39,597 nucleotides of DNA from contig CALABM010000054.1 of assembly GCA_937885815.1 (NCBI GenBank), positions 1-39,597 on the forward strand, read 5' to 3'. Below, piece by piece: positions 8,111 to 17,076 of the stretch; position 1 is the first letter of the stretch, and every line of letters starts with the position of its first letter. The position numbers were made by a program, and so were the translations under genes. The notes below the pieces were generated by a model. That model was not told the DNA's origin. It searched no databases and saw nothing but the letters and a program-made list of their open reading frames with translations. The stretch is from an uncultured Verrucomicrobiales bacterium. GTDB lineage: Bacteria > Verrucomicrobiota > Verrucomicrobiia > Verrucomicrobiales > Akkermansiaceae.

Positions 8111-10609
8111 TCAGCGCCCATGGAAATCAAACTCAATCGTGAGAGAAAGCAGGTTAAAAGCTCGCACGCCGTCCACCCGCAAAGCAAAGCTCTGCCCTAC
8201 CCCGGGCTCAGGTATCTGCGAAACGCGGATTTCTCCACTATGCGGATAAGTGAACAGCTCGCGCTCGGGCTCATACACCTCCCAGCGCTCAGCTTCGCCG
8301 GATTTATAGCTGAAAGTAGGCTCACTCTCCAGCAGCCGAAGGCGCGCCCTGCCCTCCTGACGCACCGTGTTATACGTGCGGGCACTTTCCAACGGCATGG
8401 TGACCAACTCTGACTGAATAGCCGCCCCCACGGTGCATGGGCGCCCTCTGAAGGCCTCCGGAAGTGAGCAGCTACCATCTGCAGCAAAGCTGATGCGCAG
8501 AGCCTCCTCCGGCTGATTTTGCGGGTAAATAAAGCCATGCAAGTCGGCAAGGTGTGCACCGGGGCTAATGGTTACGGCATCCGCTGAAGGGGTGCAGGTA
8601 ACTGAGCCGTCCACAAAAAGCGCCTCCGATGCTATGCGCTCTATGCTGTGCATTCCGCTGGAACTGTTCCGCAGAACAAGCCAGACTTCATCCACGCTGC
8701 CGGAAGAAGCCGGAAGAGCGGCAAGATGCAGCGGCTCTCGCCCCTGAAAGGTGACACGCTGCCAAGCGGTAACCTGCTGCTCGGCGTTCGTGGAGAGAAC
8801 AGCAAGGGTATTATCATTCATCAGCACCCAAAGCCGCACACTACCGCCGCGCTGCACCAGCCACTCTTTCACTCCGGAGGTAAAAAGATGCTCCGCCAGA
8901 AGGCTCGTATCAGTAGAAGTGAAACCATCTGCCGCCAGCTTATAGGAGATTTCTCTCAGGCGTTTACCGCCGCGCTGCACATAAAACACCGTGTTTTCCA
9001 CGCCGGTGGCCGCTTTGGCCTCGCTCCCCACCGAAGATTGGCGCGCAAAGGAGGCGTTGGACGGCGTTACGCCGCCGCCATCCGGCGCGGACAAGGTCCA
9101 CTCACTGGCAGAGGTGCCCACCAGCAGCACCCGGGAGGGGCATATCCAGCATATGCGGCTCTGATTATCCGTGGCCAGCGTAAGATGCAAGGCTGAATCA
9201 TCAGCGGATGTAACGGAGAAGTTCGTAAAGTCATTCGCCGTGCTGGCAATGAGTGTGGTGGGAAGAGCAGAAAAACCACCGAACCATAAACGCCCCTGAT
9301 GCAACCCGCTGAAAGTAGGATAACCATTGCGCGCGCCATAGGCCCCAAAGGCCCACCTTCGGGTATGGAAGCTTCGCAAGGTATCCAGATAATAGGATTG
9401 AACGGTAACTTCAGCAGAGTTTTCCGCCAGAACCTTCTTTATCTTAAACTTATACTCGCGAGAACCTCCCAGAATATTGAAATAAATGTGGGCGCCGACT
9501 GAAGAAGAATCCGCAGAGCGGCAAACAAGCACCATGCGGCAAGGCACCTCTTCAGAGCCTGAGATAATATAGTTCTTACGCTCAGAGGCAGAGTTCTGCT
9601 CCATGGTGCGGATGCAGGTCCAATCCCAATGCTTAAAATTAAGGTTATAGGATTTAGTATCATAACTTCTCCACAGCTCCCAAACACCATTCCACTCACC
9701 GGTAGTGCGCACCTCCCAATCACCGCAGACCTCATAAGGCAGGCCGTTATCATTCAGCCTCATAACTCCGGGCATAAAGCAATCCGGGTAATCCCGAGCA
9801 GATGGAGAGCCCTTGTAGTATGAGGGTTGATAAGGGCGGATAACGGTGTAAAAGTAATACATGCCTGAAGCGTCATCTCGCTCAGAATAGTATGATGTGG
9901 CCATTACCGTTGAGGAAGCCAAATCCGGGAGTGCTTGTGAATTAAAAGAAAAAGGCTCCTTCAGGAAAAGAGTCTGAGATGGGATTTCAACATCCGCCAG
10001 CACATATTCTTTATTCTCCATTTCCTGAGAAAAGCGCATCACGCCGGGCTCAAGCGTGAGAACAGCAGTGTAGTTCCCCTCATTCAAAAGCCCGCGCAAT
10101 CCTTGGTTCTGCATGAGGTAAGATTCACGGGGAAATGGATTCGGCAAGAAGGCGTCAACCGCCCAATTATTATCCGCGTAACGCCTCAACACATACGGCT
10201 CGCGGAGCGGTGTAGTCACGTATACGTGGTCATTTACCTGCATAAAGTGCAGGCTCATCACCTCCTCAGCTGTATCCCACGGGAGGGCTTTAGTGTATAC
10301 CTCACCCTCAGCATTCCGGACTAGCTCTCCCGCGCGGTAAAGCCTCATGCTGCCGGGAGAAATCTCCAGCATGAGAGAATCCGTCTCCGAAAAACTGAAA
10401 GGGATGAGGCGAGTTTCATCCGAATACGGCGAGAAAGAAGCCCCAACAAACTCAGTGCCGCAACGGCGTGAGATTCCGCCGTACGGCTGAACGAGGAAGT
10501 TCCGTAATACCGCAGCCCCTCGCTGGTACGCCTGTAAATCAAAGCGGGTGGAAAGCCAGGGGCTAAGTTCTCCCGCGGTAAAGCCGAGCACGAATGGTGA
10601 GTCTTGCAT
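8111..10609 (-). CDS. Phage virion protein (podovirus tail nozzle/stabilisation-like), isolated
   Basis: 832 residues. The N-terminus has the pattern of a widespread phage structural protein: FTAGELSPWLSTRFDLQAYQRG, then LRNFLVQPYGGISRRCGTEFV, then RLIPFSFSETDSLMLEI and MRLYRAGELV. In podoviruses this protein sits at the tail or head-tail joint; the exact role varies and is not proven. Later segments (GYPTFSGLHQGRLWFGG, then STANDFTNF near residues 420-450) also match the family. The frame is intact and full length. No capsid, portal, terminase or lysis genes are near: flotillin lies on one side and the AP2-like gene, then lpxB, on the other. It is a leftover of a prophage or a captured gene. 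No clear Shine-Dalgarno sequence is seen. Confidence 0.8.
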   Translation of the reverse strand: MQDSPFVLGFTAGELSPWLSTRFDLQAYQRGAAVLRNFLVQPYGGISRRCGTEFVGASFSPYSDETRLIPFSFSETDSLMLEISPGSMRLYRAGELVRNAEGEVYTKALPWDTAEEVMSLHFMQVNDHVYVTTPLREPYVLRRYADNNWAVDAFLPNPFPRESYLMQNQGLRGLLNEGNYTAVLTLEPGVMRFSQEMENKEYVLADVEIPSQTLFLKEPFSFNSQALPDLASSTVMATSYYSERDDASGMYYFYTVIRPYQPSYYKGSPSARDYPDCFMPGVMRLNDNGLPYEVCGDWEVRTTGEWNGVWELWRSYDTKSYNLNFKHWDWTCIRTMEQNSASERKNYIISGSEEVPCRMVLVCRSADSSSVGAHIYFNILGGSREYKFKIKKVLAENSAEVTVQSYYLDTLRSFHTRRWAFGAYGARNGYPTFSGLHQGRLWFGGFSALPTTLIASTANDFTNFSVTSADDSALHLTLATDNQSRICWICPSRVLLVGTSASEWTLSAPDGGGVTPSNASFARQSSVGSEAKAATGVENTVFYVQRGGKRLREISYKLAADGFTSTDTSLLAEHLFTSGVKEWLVQRGGSVRLWVLMNDNTLAVLSTNAEQQVTAWQRVTFQGREPLHLAALPASSGSVDEVWLVLRNSSSGMHSIERIASEALFVDGSVTCTPSADAVTISPGAHLADLHGFIYPQNQPEEALRISFAADGSCSLPEAFRGRPCTVGAAIQSELVTMPLESARTYNTVRQEGRARLRLLESEPTFSYKSGEAERWEVYEPERELFTYPHSGEIRVSQIPEPGVGQSFALRVDGVRAFNLLSLTIEFDFHGR

Positions 10610-10684
10610 ATGCCGGATTTTCTAGCACGAGTCCACTGGGAGAGACAAGGCAGAACACCTTAGCCGCAGCGTATCGCTAGGCAG

Positions 10685-10722
10685 AAAAAAGCGCCCTGCC
10701 GCAAATGATGCAGCAGGACGCG
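10685..10722 (-). terminator. Terminator of the flotillin operon
   Basis: Read on the minus strand, GCGTCCTGCTGC pairs with GCGGCAGGGCGC around a 7-base loop and is followed by six T. It lies 20 bases after the flotillin stop and separates that operon from the phage-type gene. Confidence 0.85.
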
Positions 10723-10741
10723 AAAAATACTGATGCGCTTA

Positions 10742-12265
10742 TCAGGCCTTCGCCTCATCAGAGGAAGAGGCAGCCGGGGCCTCCGGGGCAGATTTGCCAA
10801 GGTAGGAGGGAAGCTCCACGCCAAGGCTGCCGGCGAGCTCATGCAGCGGCAGGGTGCCGGTAACAAGGTTCTGCACAAAGCCGCCTACGCTGCCGCTCTT
10901 GTCGTTTCCGCCGCCCATGACGACCACCTTGTCGAAGGTGAGACCACGTACGGCGCTGGCCTGAGTCTCCACAATCTTGGGCAGCTGCTCCGTGACAAGC
11001 AGGCCGGATGCCGCGCGGGCATCACCGGCAGCAGAGATAATCTGGCGGAAACCATTAGCTTTAGCTTCCAGTGCCGCCTGAATGGCGGCAGCCTGGCCAC
11101 GGCCCACAAGCTCAAGGCCTTCACCTTCCGCCTTTTTCTTCAGCAGAAGAGCCTCAGCTTCACCCTTAGCGAGCTCCAGAGCTGCGTCACCCTCTGCCCT
11201 GTTGGCAATCACCAGAGCCTGGGCCTTACCTTCCTGCTCCTTCACGAGCACGGCAGCCACAGCCTCAGCGGCGATTTCCTTCTTGCGCTTCTGAATTTCA
11301 GCGGCCACAAGTTCGTTTGCCGTCTGAGTGGCACGCTCAAGTTCTGCACGCTTCATTTCAGCCTCACGATTGGCGATATAACCGGCCTCTTCAGCCTTAG
11401 CAGCCTGCTCCTTCTCAGCCACCACGGCGATGCGAAGAGCTTCAGCCTGGCGAACCTTCAGGCGGGCATTGGAATCCGCCACTTTCATCTGGGCCTCGTT
11501 ATTACCTTCCACAGCAGCGGCCTGAGCCATGGCCACCTGCACGGTCTGGTCACGAAGAGCCTCTGCCTTACCGATTTCACCACGGCGGGTTTCTTCAGCC
11601 ACCTTAATCATGGCATCGTTGATGGCACGAGCAGCGGCCTCCTGACCCAGAGCGGCGATGTAACCGGAAGCATCACGAATATCCGTAATGTTTGCATTGA
11701 TGAGGTACAGCCCCACCTTGTGAAGTTCCACATCCACACCACCGGTGATACCCTTAATGAGCTTCTCACGGTCAGCATTGATTTCCTCAATGGTGAGGGA
11801 GGCGATTACCACACGCATCTGCCCCATGATGATTTCAGAAGCGAGGTCACGAATGTCCTGACGCGTGCGCCCAAGCAGACGGCTGGCCGCATTCTGCATA
11901 ATTTCAGGCTGGGTGCTGATACCCACAATGAAGGAGGAAGGAACGTCCACACGGATATTCTGGCTGGAAAGAGCCCCCTTCAGCGGCACATCAATATTCA
12001 GCGGGTTCAAATCCATGAAAGCATGGCTCTGAATAAGGGGCAGCACGAAGGTGGCACCACCATGAATGCACTTGGCCGAGCGACCGGCACCCACGTTACC
12101 ATAAACGATGAGAATCTTATCCGACGGGCACTTCTTATAGCGAGTGAGCAGCAATGCCACTACGGCCATGATGAAGAGCACGAAAATAATAACAACCATA
12201 ATCTGACCGAATGAACCGGATTCAGATGTGGCCTTTGCCAATGTATTAATGATGTTGGTGTCCAT
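10742..12265 (-). CDS. Flotillin-like SPFH membrane scaffold protein
   Basis: 507 residues. Residues ~20-42 form one membrane segment (QIMVVIIFVLFIMAVVALLL). Residues ~45-220 are the SPFH/band 7 domain (PSDKILIVYG, then NIDVPLKGALSSQNIRVDVPSSF). Residues ~220-410 form a long Ala/Glu/Lys-rich coiled coil with the EAEALLLKKKAEGEGLE pattern typical of flotillins, and the tail is Ser/Ala/Pro-rich. Flotillins such as FloT and YqiK assemble into membrane patches that organise other proteins. The partner 14 bases upstream is an NfeD-like protein, the usual companion of bacterial flotillins, so the two probably form an operon from the promoter at 12924-12953. The assignment is strong; its cargo is unknown. 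Confidence 0.92.
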   Translation of the reverse strand: MDTNIINTLAKATSESGSFGQIMVVIIFVLFIMAVVALLLTRYKKCPSDKILIVYGNVGAGRSAKCIHGGATFVLPLIQSHAFMDLNPLNIDVPLKGALSSQNIRVDVPSSFIVGISTQPEIMQNAASRLLGRTRQDIRDLASEIIMGQMRVVIASLTIEEINADREKLIKGITGGVDVELHKVGLYLINANITDIRDASGYIAALGQEAAARAINDAMIKVAEETRRGEIGKAEALRDQTVQVAMAQAAAVEGNNEAQMKVADSNARLKVRQAEALRIAVVAEKEQAAKAEEAGYIANREAEMKRAELERATQTANELVAAEIQKRKKEIAAEAVAAVLVKEQEGKAQALVIANRAEGDAALELAKGEAEALLLKKKAEGEGLELVGRGQAAAIQAALEAKANGFRQIISAAGDARAASGLLVTEQLPKIVETQASAVRGLTFDKVVVMGGGNDKSGSVGGFVQNLVTGTLPLHELAGSLGVELPSYLGKSAPEAPAASSSDEAKA

Positions 12266-12279
12266 AATTAGTAGTTATT

Positions 12280-12903
12280 TTATTGCTGAGAAGATGTAGG
12301 AGCAGCCACCGGGCGTACGGTGAGCTGATAGGTGGTGGCAGCCACCACTTCTATACGGGTCTGAGCAGGAAGCGGAGTATCCCCCTCCTGCACGGCGGCC
12401 ATAGTGATAAGCTGGCTCGGGTGGCTCACCTGCACCTGCCCACCGGGCTCACCATGGGGAGGAATGGTCACATACACCGTGCCGGTCATGCCAACCAAAC
12501 TCTCGTACTTCAACGAGCCATCAGACTTCAGGCTGTAGATAGCCTTCATAATGCCGGCGATAATAAAAAACATGATAACGCCCACCAGAACACCCACAAA
12601 AATGCCCAGCCCTACCCCGGCTCCACCGGCTACGGCCAAATAGCCCCCCCAACCGAAACCAAGTACAAAACCCATCACAGCCTGTACTGAAAAGGATCCC
12701 GTATCACCGTCCGGTGAGCCGGCGTCCAAATCACTACCGCCCAAATCCGCCACGAAAGAAAATACAAACCCCACGGCCGAAACCAACGTGGCTATCCATG
12801 CTATCGCACAGAATATACCCAGCGGCGTGCTAAAATCCGGCAGCAGAGAAGCAGCATCAAGAATACGTGTAAGCCACTTATAAGCGGAGATGAGTGTTTC
12901 CAT
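12280..12903 (-). CDS. NfeD-like membrane protein, flotillin partner
   Basis: 207 residues from the chosen ATG at 12903. It has hydrophobic segments at about residues 30-55 and 78-120, the second Gly-rich (GFVLGFGWGGYLAVAGGAG). The C-terminus resembles the NfeD OB-fold (SLVGMTGTVYVTIPPHGEPG and following strands). The frame extends to a GTG at 12933, but the likely -10 box (12924-12929) overlaps that start. The ATG at 12903 also has GGAAGAA upstream. NfeD-like proteins accompany flotillins and are thought to help place or regulate them in the membrane. The downstream flotillin starts 14 bases later. Confidence 0.8.
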   Translation of the reverse strand: METLISAYKWLTRILDAASLLPDFSTPLGIFCAIAWIATLVSAVGFVFSFVADLGGSDLDAGSPDGDTGSFSVQAVMGFVLGFGWGGYLAVAGGAGVGLGIFVGVLVGVIMFFIIAGIMKAIYSLKSDGSLKYESLVGMTGTVYVTIPPHGEPGGQVQVSHPSQLITMAAVQEGDTPLPAQTRIEVVAATTYQLTVRPVAAPTSSQQ

Positions 12904-12923
12904 ATCGTAGATTTTCTTCCGAT

Positions 12924-12953
12924 ATAGTACCACTTACCAGCGTTCATGGTCAA
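12924..12953 (-). promoter_or_regulatory. Promoter of the NfeD-like/flotillin operon
   Basis: On the minus strand, TTGACC (12948-12953), an 18-base spacer and TACTAT (12924-12929). The expected leader is about 14 bases and contains GGAAGAA. Confidence 0.55.
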
Positions 12954-13014
12954 ACAGAAAGTGCGCCACAGCTGCTTTTTTTAAGCAAAAATCCCCTCCT
13001 ATGTGAAATTTGGC

Positions 13015-13042
13015 TTGCAAACTCTGCCAGACATGATATCAT
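13015..13042 (+). promoter_or_regulatory. Promoter of rpsO
   Basis: TTGCAA (13015-13020), a 16-base spacer and TATCAT (13037-13042). It leaves a leader of about 64 bases, long enough for control by S15 binding, although no specific fold was recognised. Confidence 0.65.
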
Positions 13043-13113
13043 ACGGCCACCTCTGAAGGTCGATTTGCCGCAGCCACGAAAAATCAACCAACACTAAAGA
13101 GACTAATACGACA

Positions 13114-13365
13114 ATGAGCGAAATCAACGTCAACGACTTCAAGATCAACGAGAAGGACACTGGTTCCACCGGTTTCCAGGTAGCAGTGCTCACCAAGCGC
13201 ATTGCCCACCTTACTCAGCACCTTGCCTCCAACAAGCATGACCACGCTTCCCGCCGCGGTCTGCTCATGATGGTGGCTCGTCGCCGTAAGCTTCTGGATT
13301 ATGCCAAGCGTACGGACAACGAGCTCTACAAGAGCCTGCTGGCTCGCCTTGGTCTCCGCCACTAA
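13114..13365 (+). CDS. rpsO: 30S ribosomal protein S15
   Basis: 83 residues, slightly shorter than the usual 89. The family core is intact: TGSTGFQVAVLTKRIAHLTQHL, then HDHASRRGLLMMVARRRKLLDY and LYKSLLARLGLRH. S15 binds the central domain of 16S rRNA early in 30S assembly. It stands alone between its own promoter and a strong bidirectional terminator. The pnp gene that follows rpsO in many bacteria is absent. The Shine-Dalgarno sequence is weak. Confidence 0.97.
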   Translation: MSEINVNDFKINEKDTGSTGFQVAVLTKRIAHLTQHLASNKHDHASRRGLLMMVARRRKLLDYAKRTDNELYKSLLARLGLRH

Positions 13366-13409
13366 TTTCAACCGTGGCGGGCTGAGAAGTCAGCCCCGAT
13401 ACAATTCAC

Positions 13410-13447
13410 AGAAAAGCCGCAGAGAGGTCGAACTCTGCGGCTTTTCT
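13410..13447. terminator. Bidirectional terminator between rpsO and the Wzy-like gene
   Basis: AGAAAAGCCGCAGAG (13410-13424) pairs with CTCTGCGGCTTTTCT (13433-13447). T runs on both strands allow it to end the rpsO transcript and the convergent 13500 transcript. Confidence 0.8.
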
Positions 13448-13499
13448 GCGTTTGCGTTTCAAAGAGAACCTTTTCTAAAAAACATCAGACCACAATGGG

Positions 13500-15056
13500 C
13501 TACCCACGAGCCTTGGTGGGGCCATGTTGCACATCTTCAATAACCTTTACCATCAGCGGTACATAGTTCTGCTTATTAAACAAAGGCTTTATGTGACCGC
13601 TCTTGATACCTAAACTGAACAACATCTTTACAAGAGCCAGATAGAAATAACCGACAAATATATCAATAAACGTACCAGCAGTCATGTAGAATCGGAACAC
13701 GATGAGTAGCATAGTCATCAAGTAATACAGAAAGTATTCGCTATACTTGTAATCCCTAACAAATAAGCACACTCGCACTGTATAAAACACAGCCACTAAT
13801 GCCCACAAACTTACCAAACACAAGCCAATATAGCCAGTTCGGTGAATAGCAGTAATAGGTCCACTGTGCCACACGCCCTGCTTGGCGAAAATCCTATTAT
13901 CACCATATCTTACATTTCCTCGATTCAAGCTAATGCGATACAAACGATACCAATAAGAACTCTGGCCAAAGCCATCACCCCACGTATAATCCTTAATATA
14001 GCCAGAGGATGGATCCATAGCCCAGTCCCACATCTGATATCGCCAGTCCAGAGATTGCCGGGCGACCACAACGAGTCGGCGGTCATTCACCTCAACACCA
14101 GGAACAGCCGTCAAAACGCGACGAACACCATAAGGTGCACTATCAAGCACCCCGCTATTGCCCAAGAATAGCAACATGCCATAACACACACCGCACGGTA
14201 TCAATGTCAATAAGAACTTTCTTTTGAGGAACTGTGCGAATACCCCCACAATAGCAAGCTGTAGAATTTGGTTACGGAAACCACCCAGAGCAACACCAAA
14301 CGTTGATGCAGCAATCACTATCATTTTCCAAGGAGAACACAGAAGGCGAACTATATCATACTTGCACGCAACATAGGTAAACAGCGCAAAGCCCAATGAT
14401 ACAAAGCTTCCATATCGAGAACCCTCGCCCTCAACCGCTCCGTCCACCTGTTTCTCAAACCCAAGCAAAACTCCCTTTGCGGTTGATACAATCAAGAAAA
14501 AAATAGTTATCCAGAAACAAGCTCTCAATAACTTTCCCATTCGTTCCATGTCAATGGGAATGATACTAATAAATATATAGGTGAGCGAGGCAAAAATTAG
14601 CCACAAATACTCCTTACCACCAATCATGGCATAGCCGGAGTCCGTAATCTCATTCACCAAAGCATTTACTGTTACGGGATGCATTACCCACGTATATGCA
14701 AAGTACACTGAAAAAATCAATGTCGTGATATCTATCACTACTGACTTATGCCATGTTATACTCACATAGCCCATGATATACATCATCAGCCAGTACACCA
14801 AAAGGCAGCCTGAAGCAACATAGGCAACCGGCAACTCCTTTAAGAAAGAAATATCAAGAGCGGATACAGCTGAAGGCAAAATGAAAACCAACACCCAACT
14901 GTAGCGCCCGAGGCACATAAGAGCCACACCCATGAGCAACAAGCCCACAGGAGCCAATGCACTCTTAAGGCCATCCGACGACAAAGAACCAACGACAAAA
15001 GCTAGTGCTGATAATAGTATCAGCACTACAATTGTTTTCACCAGGCCGGACCCCAT
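13500..15056 (-). CDS. O-antigen ligase/Wzy polymerase-like membrane protein
   Basis: 518 residues with about 12 hydrophobic segments. A large soluble loop at residues ~315-410 contains Arg- and Trp-rich sequence (VNDRRLVVVARQSLDWRYQMWDWAMD, here split by its motifs) and an H-x-G-type region (KQGVWHSGPITAIHRTGYIG). This layout, with a long periplasmic loop before the last membrane segments, is that of the O-antigen ligase/Wzy superfamily, which joins polysaccharide repeat units at the periplasmic face. It starts 29 bases after ilvB on the same strand, so the two are probably co-transcribed although their functions are unrelated. It likely serves the Wza/Wzc-type genes 6-10 kb upstream. Wzy and WaaL cannot be told apart from sequence alone. 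Confidence 0.7.
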   Translation of the reverse strand: MGSGLVKTIVVLILLSALAFVVGSLSSDGLKSALAPVGLLLMGVALMCLGRYSWVLVFILPSAVSALDISFLKELPVAYVASGCLLVYWLMMYIMGYVSITWHKSVVIDITTLIFSVYFAYTWVMHPVTVNALVNEITDSGYAMIGGKEYLWLIFASLTYIFISIIPIDMERMGKLLRACFWITIFFLIVSTAKGVLLGFEKQVDGAVEGEGSRYGSFVSLGFALFTYVACKYDIVRLLCSPWKMIVIAASTFGVALGGFRNQILQLAIVGVFAQFLKRKFLLTLIPCGVCYGMLLFLGNSGVLDSAPYGVRRVLTAVPGVEVNDRRLVVVARQSLDWRYQMWDWAMDPSSGYIKDYTWGDGFGQSSYWYRLYRISLNRGNVRYGDNRIFAKQGVWHSGPITAIHRTGYIGLCLVSLWALVAVFYTVRVCLFVRDYKYSEYFLYYLMTMLLIVFRFYMTAGTFIDIFVGYFYLALVKMLFSLGIKSGHIKPLFNKQNYVPLMVKVIEDVQHGPTKARG

Positions 15057-15085
15057 CTTATGTCATCTATGCAGAGTTATTTGCA

Positions 15086-16936
15086 TTAGAGCGCGGAAGG
15101 TATCTCCTTACCAAGCTCAGAGGCTTTACGGCCCTTGCCATCACCAGCGATACGCTCCAGAACCACATCCTTATAGCACATACCACCGGGAATCATCGGC
15201 AATACGTGCACGTCGTGCGGAACCATAACATCAAGAACGTATGCCTCATCAGACTCAAGCATGCGCTTAATTGCGCCCGGCAGCTCAGAAGGCTCAACCA
15301 CGCGTTCGCACTTAATACCAAAGCCTTGGCACAGAAGCGGGTAATTCGGATAAAGAACTTCCGGCGTATGGTGCGTGGGGTCATACGTTTCCGTAGGATC
15401 AGCAAGGAAAGTGTTAGCGCGGTGGGAATCATACTTAAGGTCTTCCCACTGCACCACCATACCCAAGTGCTGATTATCAATAATAATAGACTTAATCGGC
15501 ATATGCTCGGTACGAATCGTGCCGAGCTCCTGCACGTTCATAAGGAAAGAGCCGTCACCATCAATATTAATTACAGGCAGCTCAGGATATGCCACATGAG
15601 CACCCATTGCAGCAGGAAGGCCGTAGCCCATGGAACCAAGACCACCGGAAGTAGAAAGGCGACGAGGCTTATTGAAACGATAGAACTGGGCGGCAAACAT
15701 CTGGTGCTGGCCTACACCTGTACAGATGATAGCATCCTTACCATCCATCTGGCGGTACAGTTCCTCGATAATGGACTGGGGGGCGATTTCATGCTCACGA
15801 GTCTCATAGCAGAGAGGATAATCCTTTTTCCACTGTTCAATAAGGCCAAACCACTCAGGACGATTCTCCACAGCATACTGCTTACGCTCATAACCGGCGG
15901 CAGCAAGCTTTTCATTCAGATACGCAAGAGCAGCCCCGGCATCCGCACGGATAGCCATTTCCACCTTCTTGTTCTTATTGAGCTCAGCAGCATCATAATC
16001 AATGTGAATAATGCGAGAACGCTCACAGAAAGTCTTAACTGCACCAGTCACACGGTCGTCAAAACGAGCACCAATTGCCAGCACTACGTCAGCCTCATTC
16101 ACTGCGTAATTAGCATACACAGCACCATGCATACCCAGCCAGCGAACAGAAAGCGGGTGCTCTTCAGGCATAGCCCCAATGCCCATCAGCGTGGTAGCGA
16201 CCGGTATCTGCAAACGCTCGGCAAGCTCAAGAAGCTTCTCACTAGCCTCCGCAATTACCACACCACCGCCCGCATAGATAGCAGGACGCTTAGCCCCAAT
16301 CAGCAAAGGAAGCACAGCATCAAGCTTATCCACGGGCAGAGGCAGCTCAGGCTGATAGCCGGGCAAATCCATCGGCACATCAAAATCAGGCTCAAACTGG
16401 CCTTCCTGGAAATTCTTAGGAATATCAATTACAACAGGTCCCGGACGTCCTGTACGAGCAATATAGAACGCCTCCTTCACAATACGAGGAATATCCTCGA
16501 GGCGCGTCACCATATAGCTATGCTTCACAATCGGAGCAGTCATACCGAATACGTCAGTCTCCTGGAAAGCGGAGCTGCCGATAAGACTGCTACCCACCTG
16601 AGCAGTAATCGCAACCATAGGAATAGAATCCAAGAAGGCATCAGCTATGGGGGTAATCATATTAGTTGCCCCCGGACCGGAAGTGGACATACAAACACCA
16701 ACCTTGCCAGTAACACGTCCATACCCCTCAGCGGCAAAAGCACCACCTTGCTCGTGACGAGGAAGAATGGTGCGAATAGACGGCTCGTGACTAAGTGCCT
16801 GGTGCATAGGCATACTGGCACCACCGGGATAAGCAAATACCACATCTACCCCCTCTCGAACTAGACTCTGCACAAGGGCCTCAGCCCCGTTCATTGTTCT
16901 GCGGACAGACTGCTGATTGGTTTGGGAATCACTCAT
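15086..16936 (-). CDS. ilvB: Acetolactate synthase, large (catalytic) subunit
   Basis: 616 residues. The enzyme is ThDP-dependent: it condenses two pyruvates to acetolactate, the first common step to valine and leucine, or pyruvate and 2-ketobutyrate towards isoleucine. The N-terminal ThDP domain has FAYPGGASMPMHQAL and the catalytic Glu62 in RHEQGGAFAAEGY. The C-terminal domain has the GDGSFLMN cofactor motif. The frame extends to 17038, but that N-terminus (Arg- and Cys-rich) overlaps the upstream terminator, so the ATG at 16936 is chosen. The small regulatory subunit IlvN is not next to it, which is unusual, and a polysaccharide polymerase-like gene follows instead. Confidence 0.95.
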   Translation of the reverse strand: MSDSQTNQQSVRRTMNGAEALVQSLVREGVDVVFAYPGGASMPMHQALSHEPSIRTILPRHEQGGAFAAEGYGRVTGKVGVCMSTSGPGATNMITPIADAFLDSIPMVAITAQVGSSLIGSSAFQETDVFGMTAPIVKHSYMVTRLEDIPRIVKEAFYIARTGRPGPVVIDIPKNFQEGQFEPDFDVPMDLPGYQPELPLPVDKLDAVLPLLIGAKRPAIYAGGGVVIAEASEKLLELAERLQIPVATTLMGIGAMPEEHPLSVRWLGMHGAVYANYAVNEADVVLAIGARFDDRVTGAVKTFCERSRIIHIDYDAAELNKNKKVEMAIRADAGAALAYLNEKLAAAGYERKQYAVENRPEWFGLIEQWKKDYPLCYETREHEIAPQSIIEELYRQMDGKDAIICTGVGQHQMFAAQFYRFNKPRRLSTSGGLGSMGYGLPAAMGAHVAYPELPVINIDGDGSFLMNVQELGTIRTEHMPIKSIIIDNQHLGMVVQWEDLKYDSHRANTFLADPTETYDPTHHTPEVLYPNYPLLCQGFGIKCERVVEPSELPGAIKRMLESDEAYVLDVMVPHDVHVLPMIPGGMCYKDVVLERIAGDGKGRKASELGKEIPSAL

Positions 16937-16964
16937 GGCTGGCGTTACTTTTATATGATTAATA

Positions 16965-16992
16965 CACGAGCCGGGGTCTCTACACCGGCGTG
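16965..16992 (-). promoter_or_regulatory. Possible hairpin in the ilvB leader
   Basis: On the minus strand, CACGCCGG pairs with CCGG-CT-CGTG around a 10-base loop, about 29 bases before the ilvB start. It could be a leader element. No short Leu/Val/Ile-rich leader peptide was recognised, so attenuation is only a possibility. Confidence 0.25.
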
Positions 16993-17005
16993 CCCTCATT
17001 CTAGC

Positions 17006-17042
17006 AAAAAAAAATCTGCATGAAAAGTTTTTTTTCATGCAG
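17006..17042 (-). terminator. Terminator of the LysM gene, upstream of ilvB
   Basis: On the minus strand, CTGCATGAAAA pairs with TTTTCATGCAG and is followed by a run of eight or more T. It lies about 35 bases after the LysM gene stop. Confidence 0.8.
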
Positions 17043-17076
17043 AAGTGACATCATTCCACTTTTTATATCTCGACAA

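Noticed and set aside
10733..12214. A 493-codon plus-strand frame
   Set aside because: It is antisense to the flotillin gene and arises from its Ala/Glu-rich coiled-coil codons. The minus-strand protein has clear SPFH features.
15005..16864. A 619-codon plus-strand frame
   Set aside because: It lies antisense to ilvB, whose ThDP and catalytic motifs are all intact. The antisense product has no domain and an unlikely His/Asn/Arg-rich composition.
16965..17042. Classical ilv attenuator with a leader peptide before ilvB
   Set aside because: No short frame rich in Leu, Val and Ile codons was seen. The strong T-tailed hairpin at 17006-17042 is placed as the terminator of the LysM gene.
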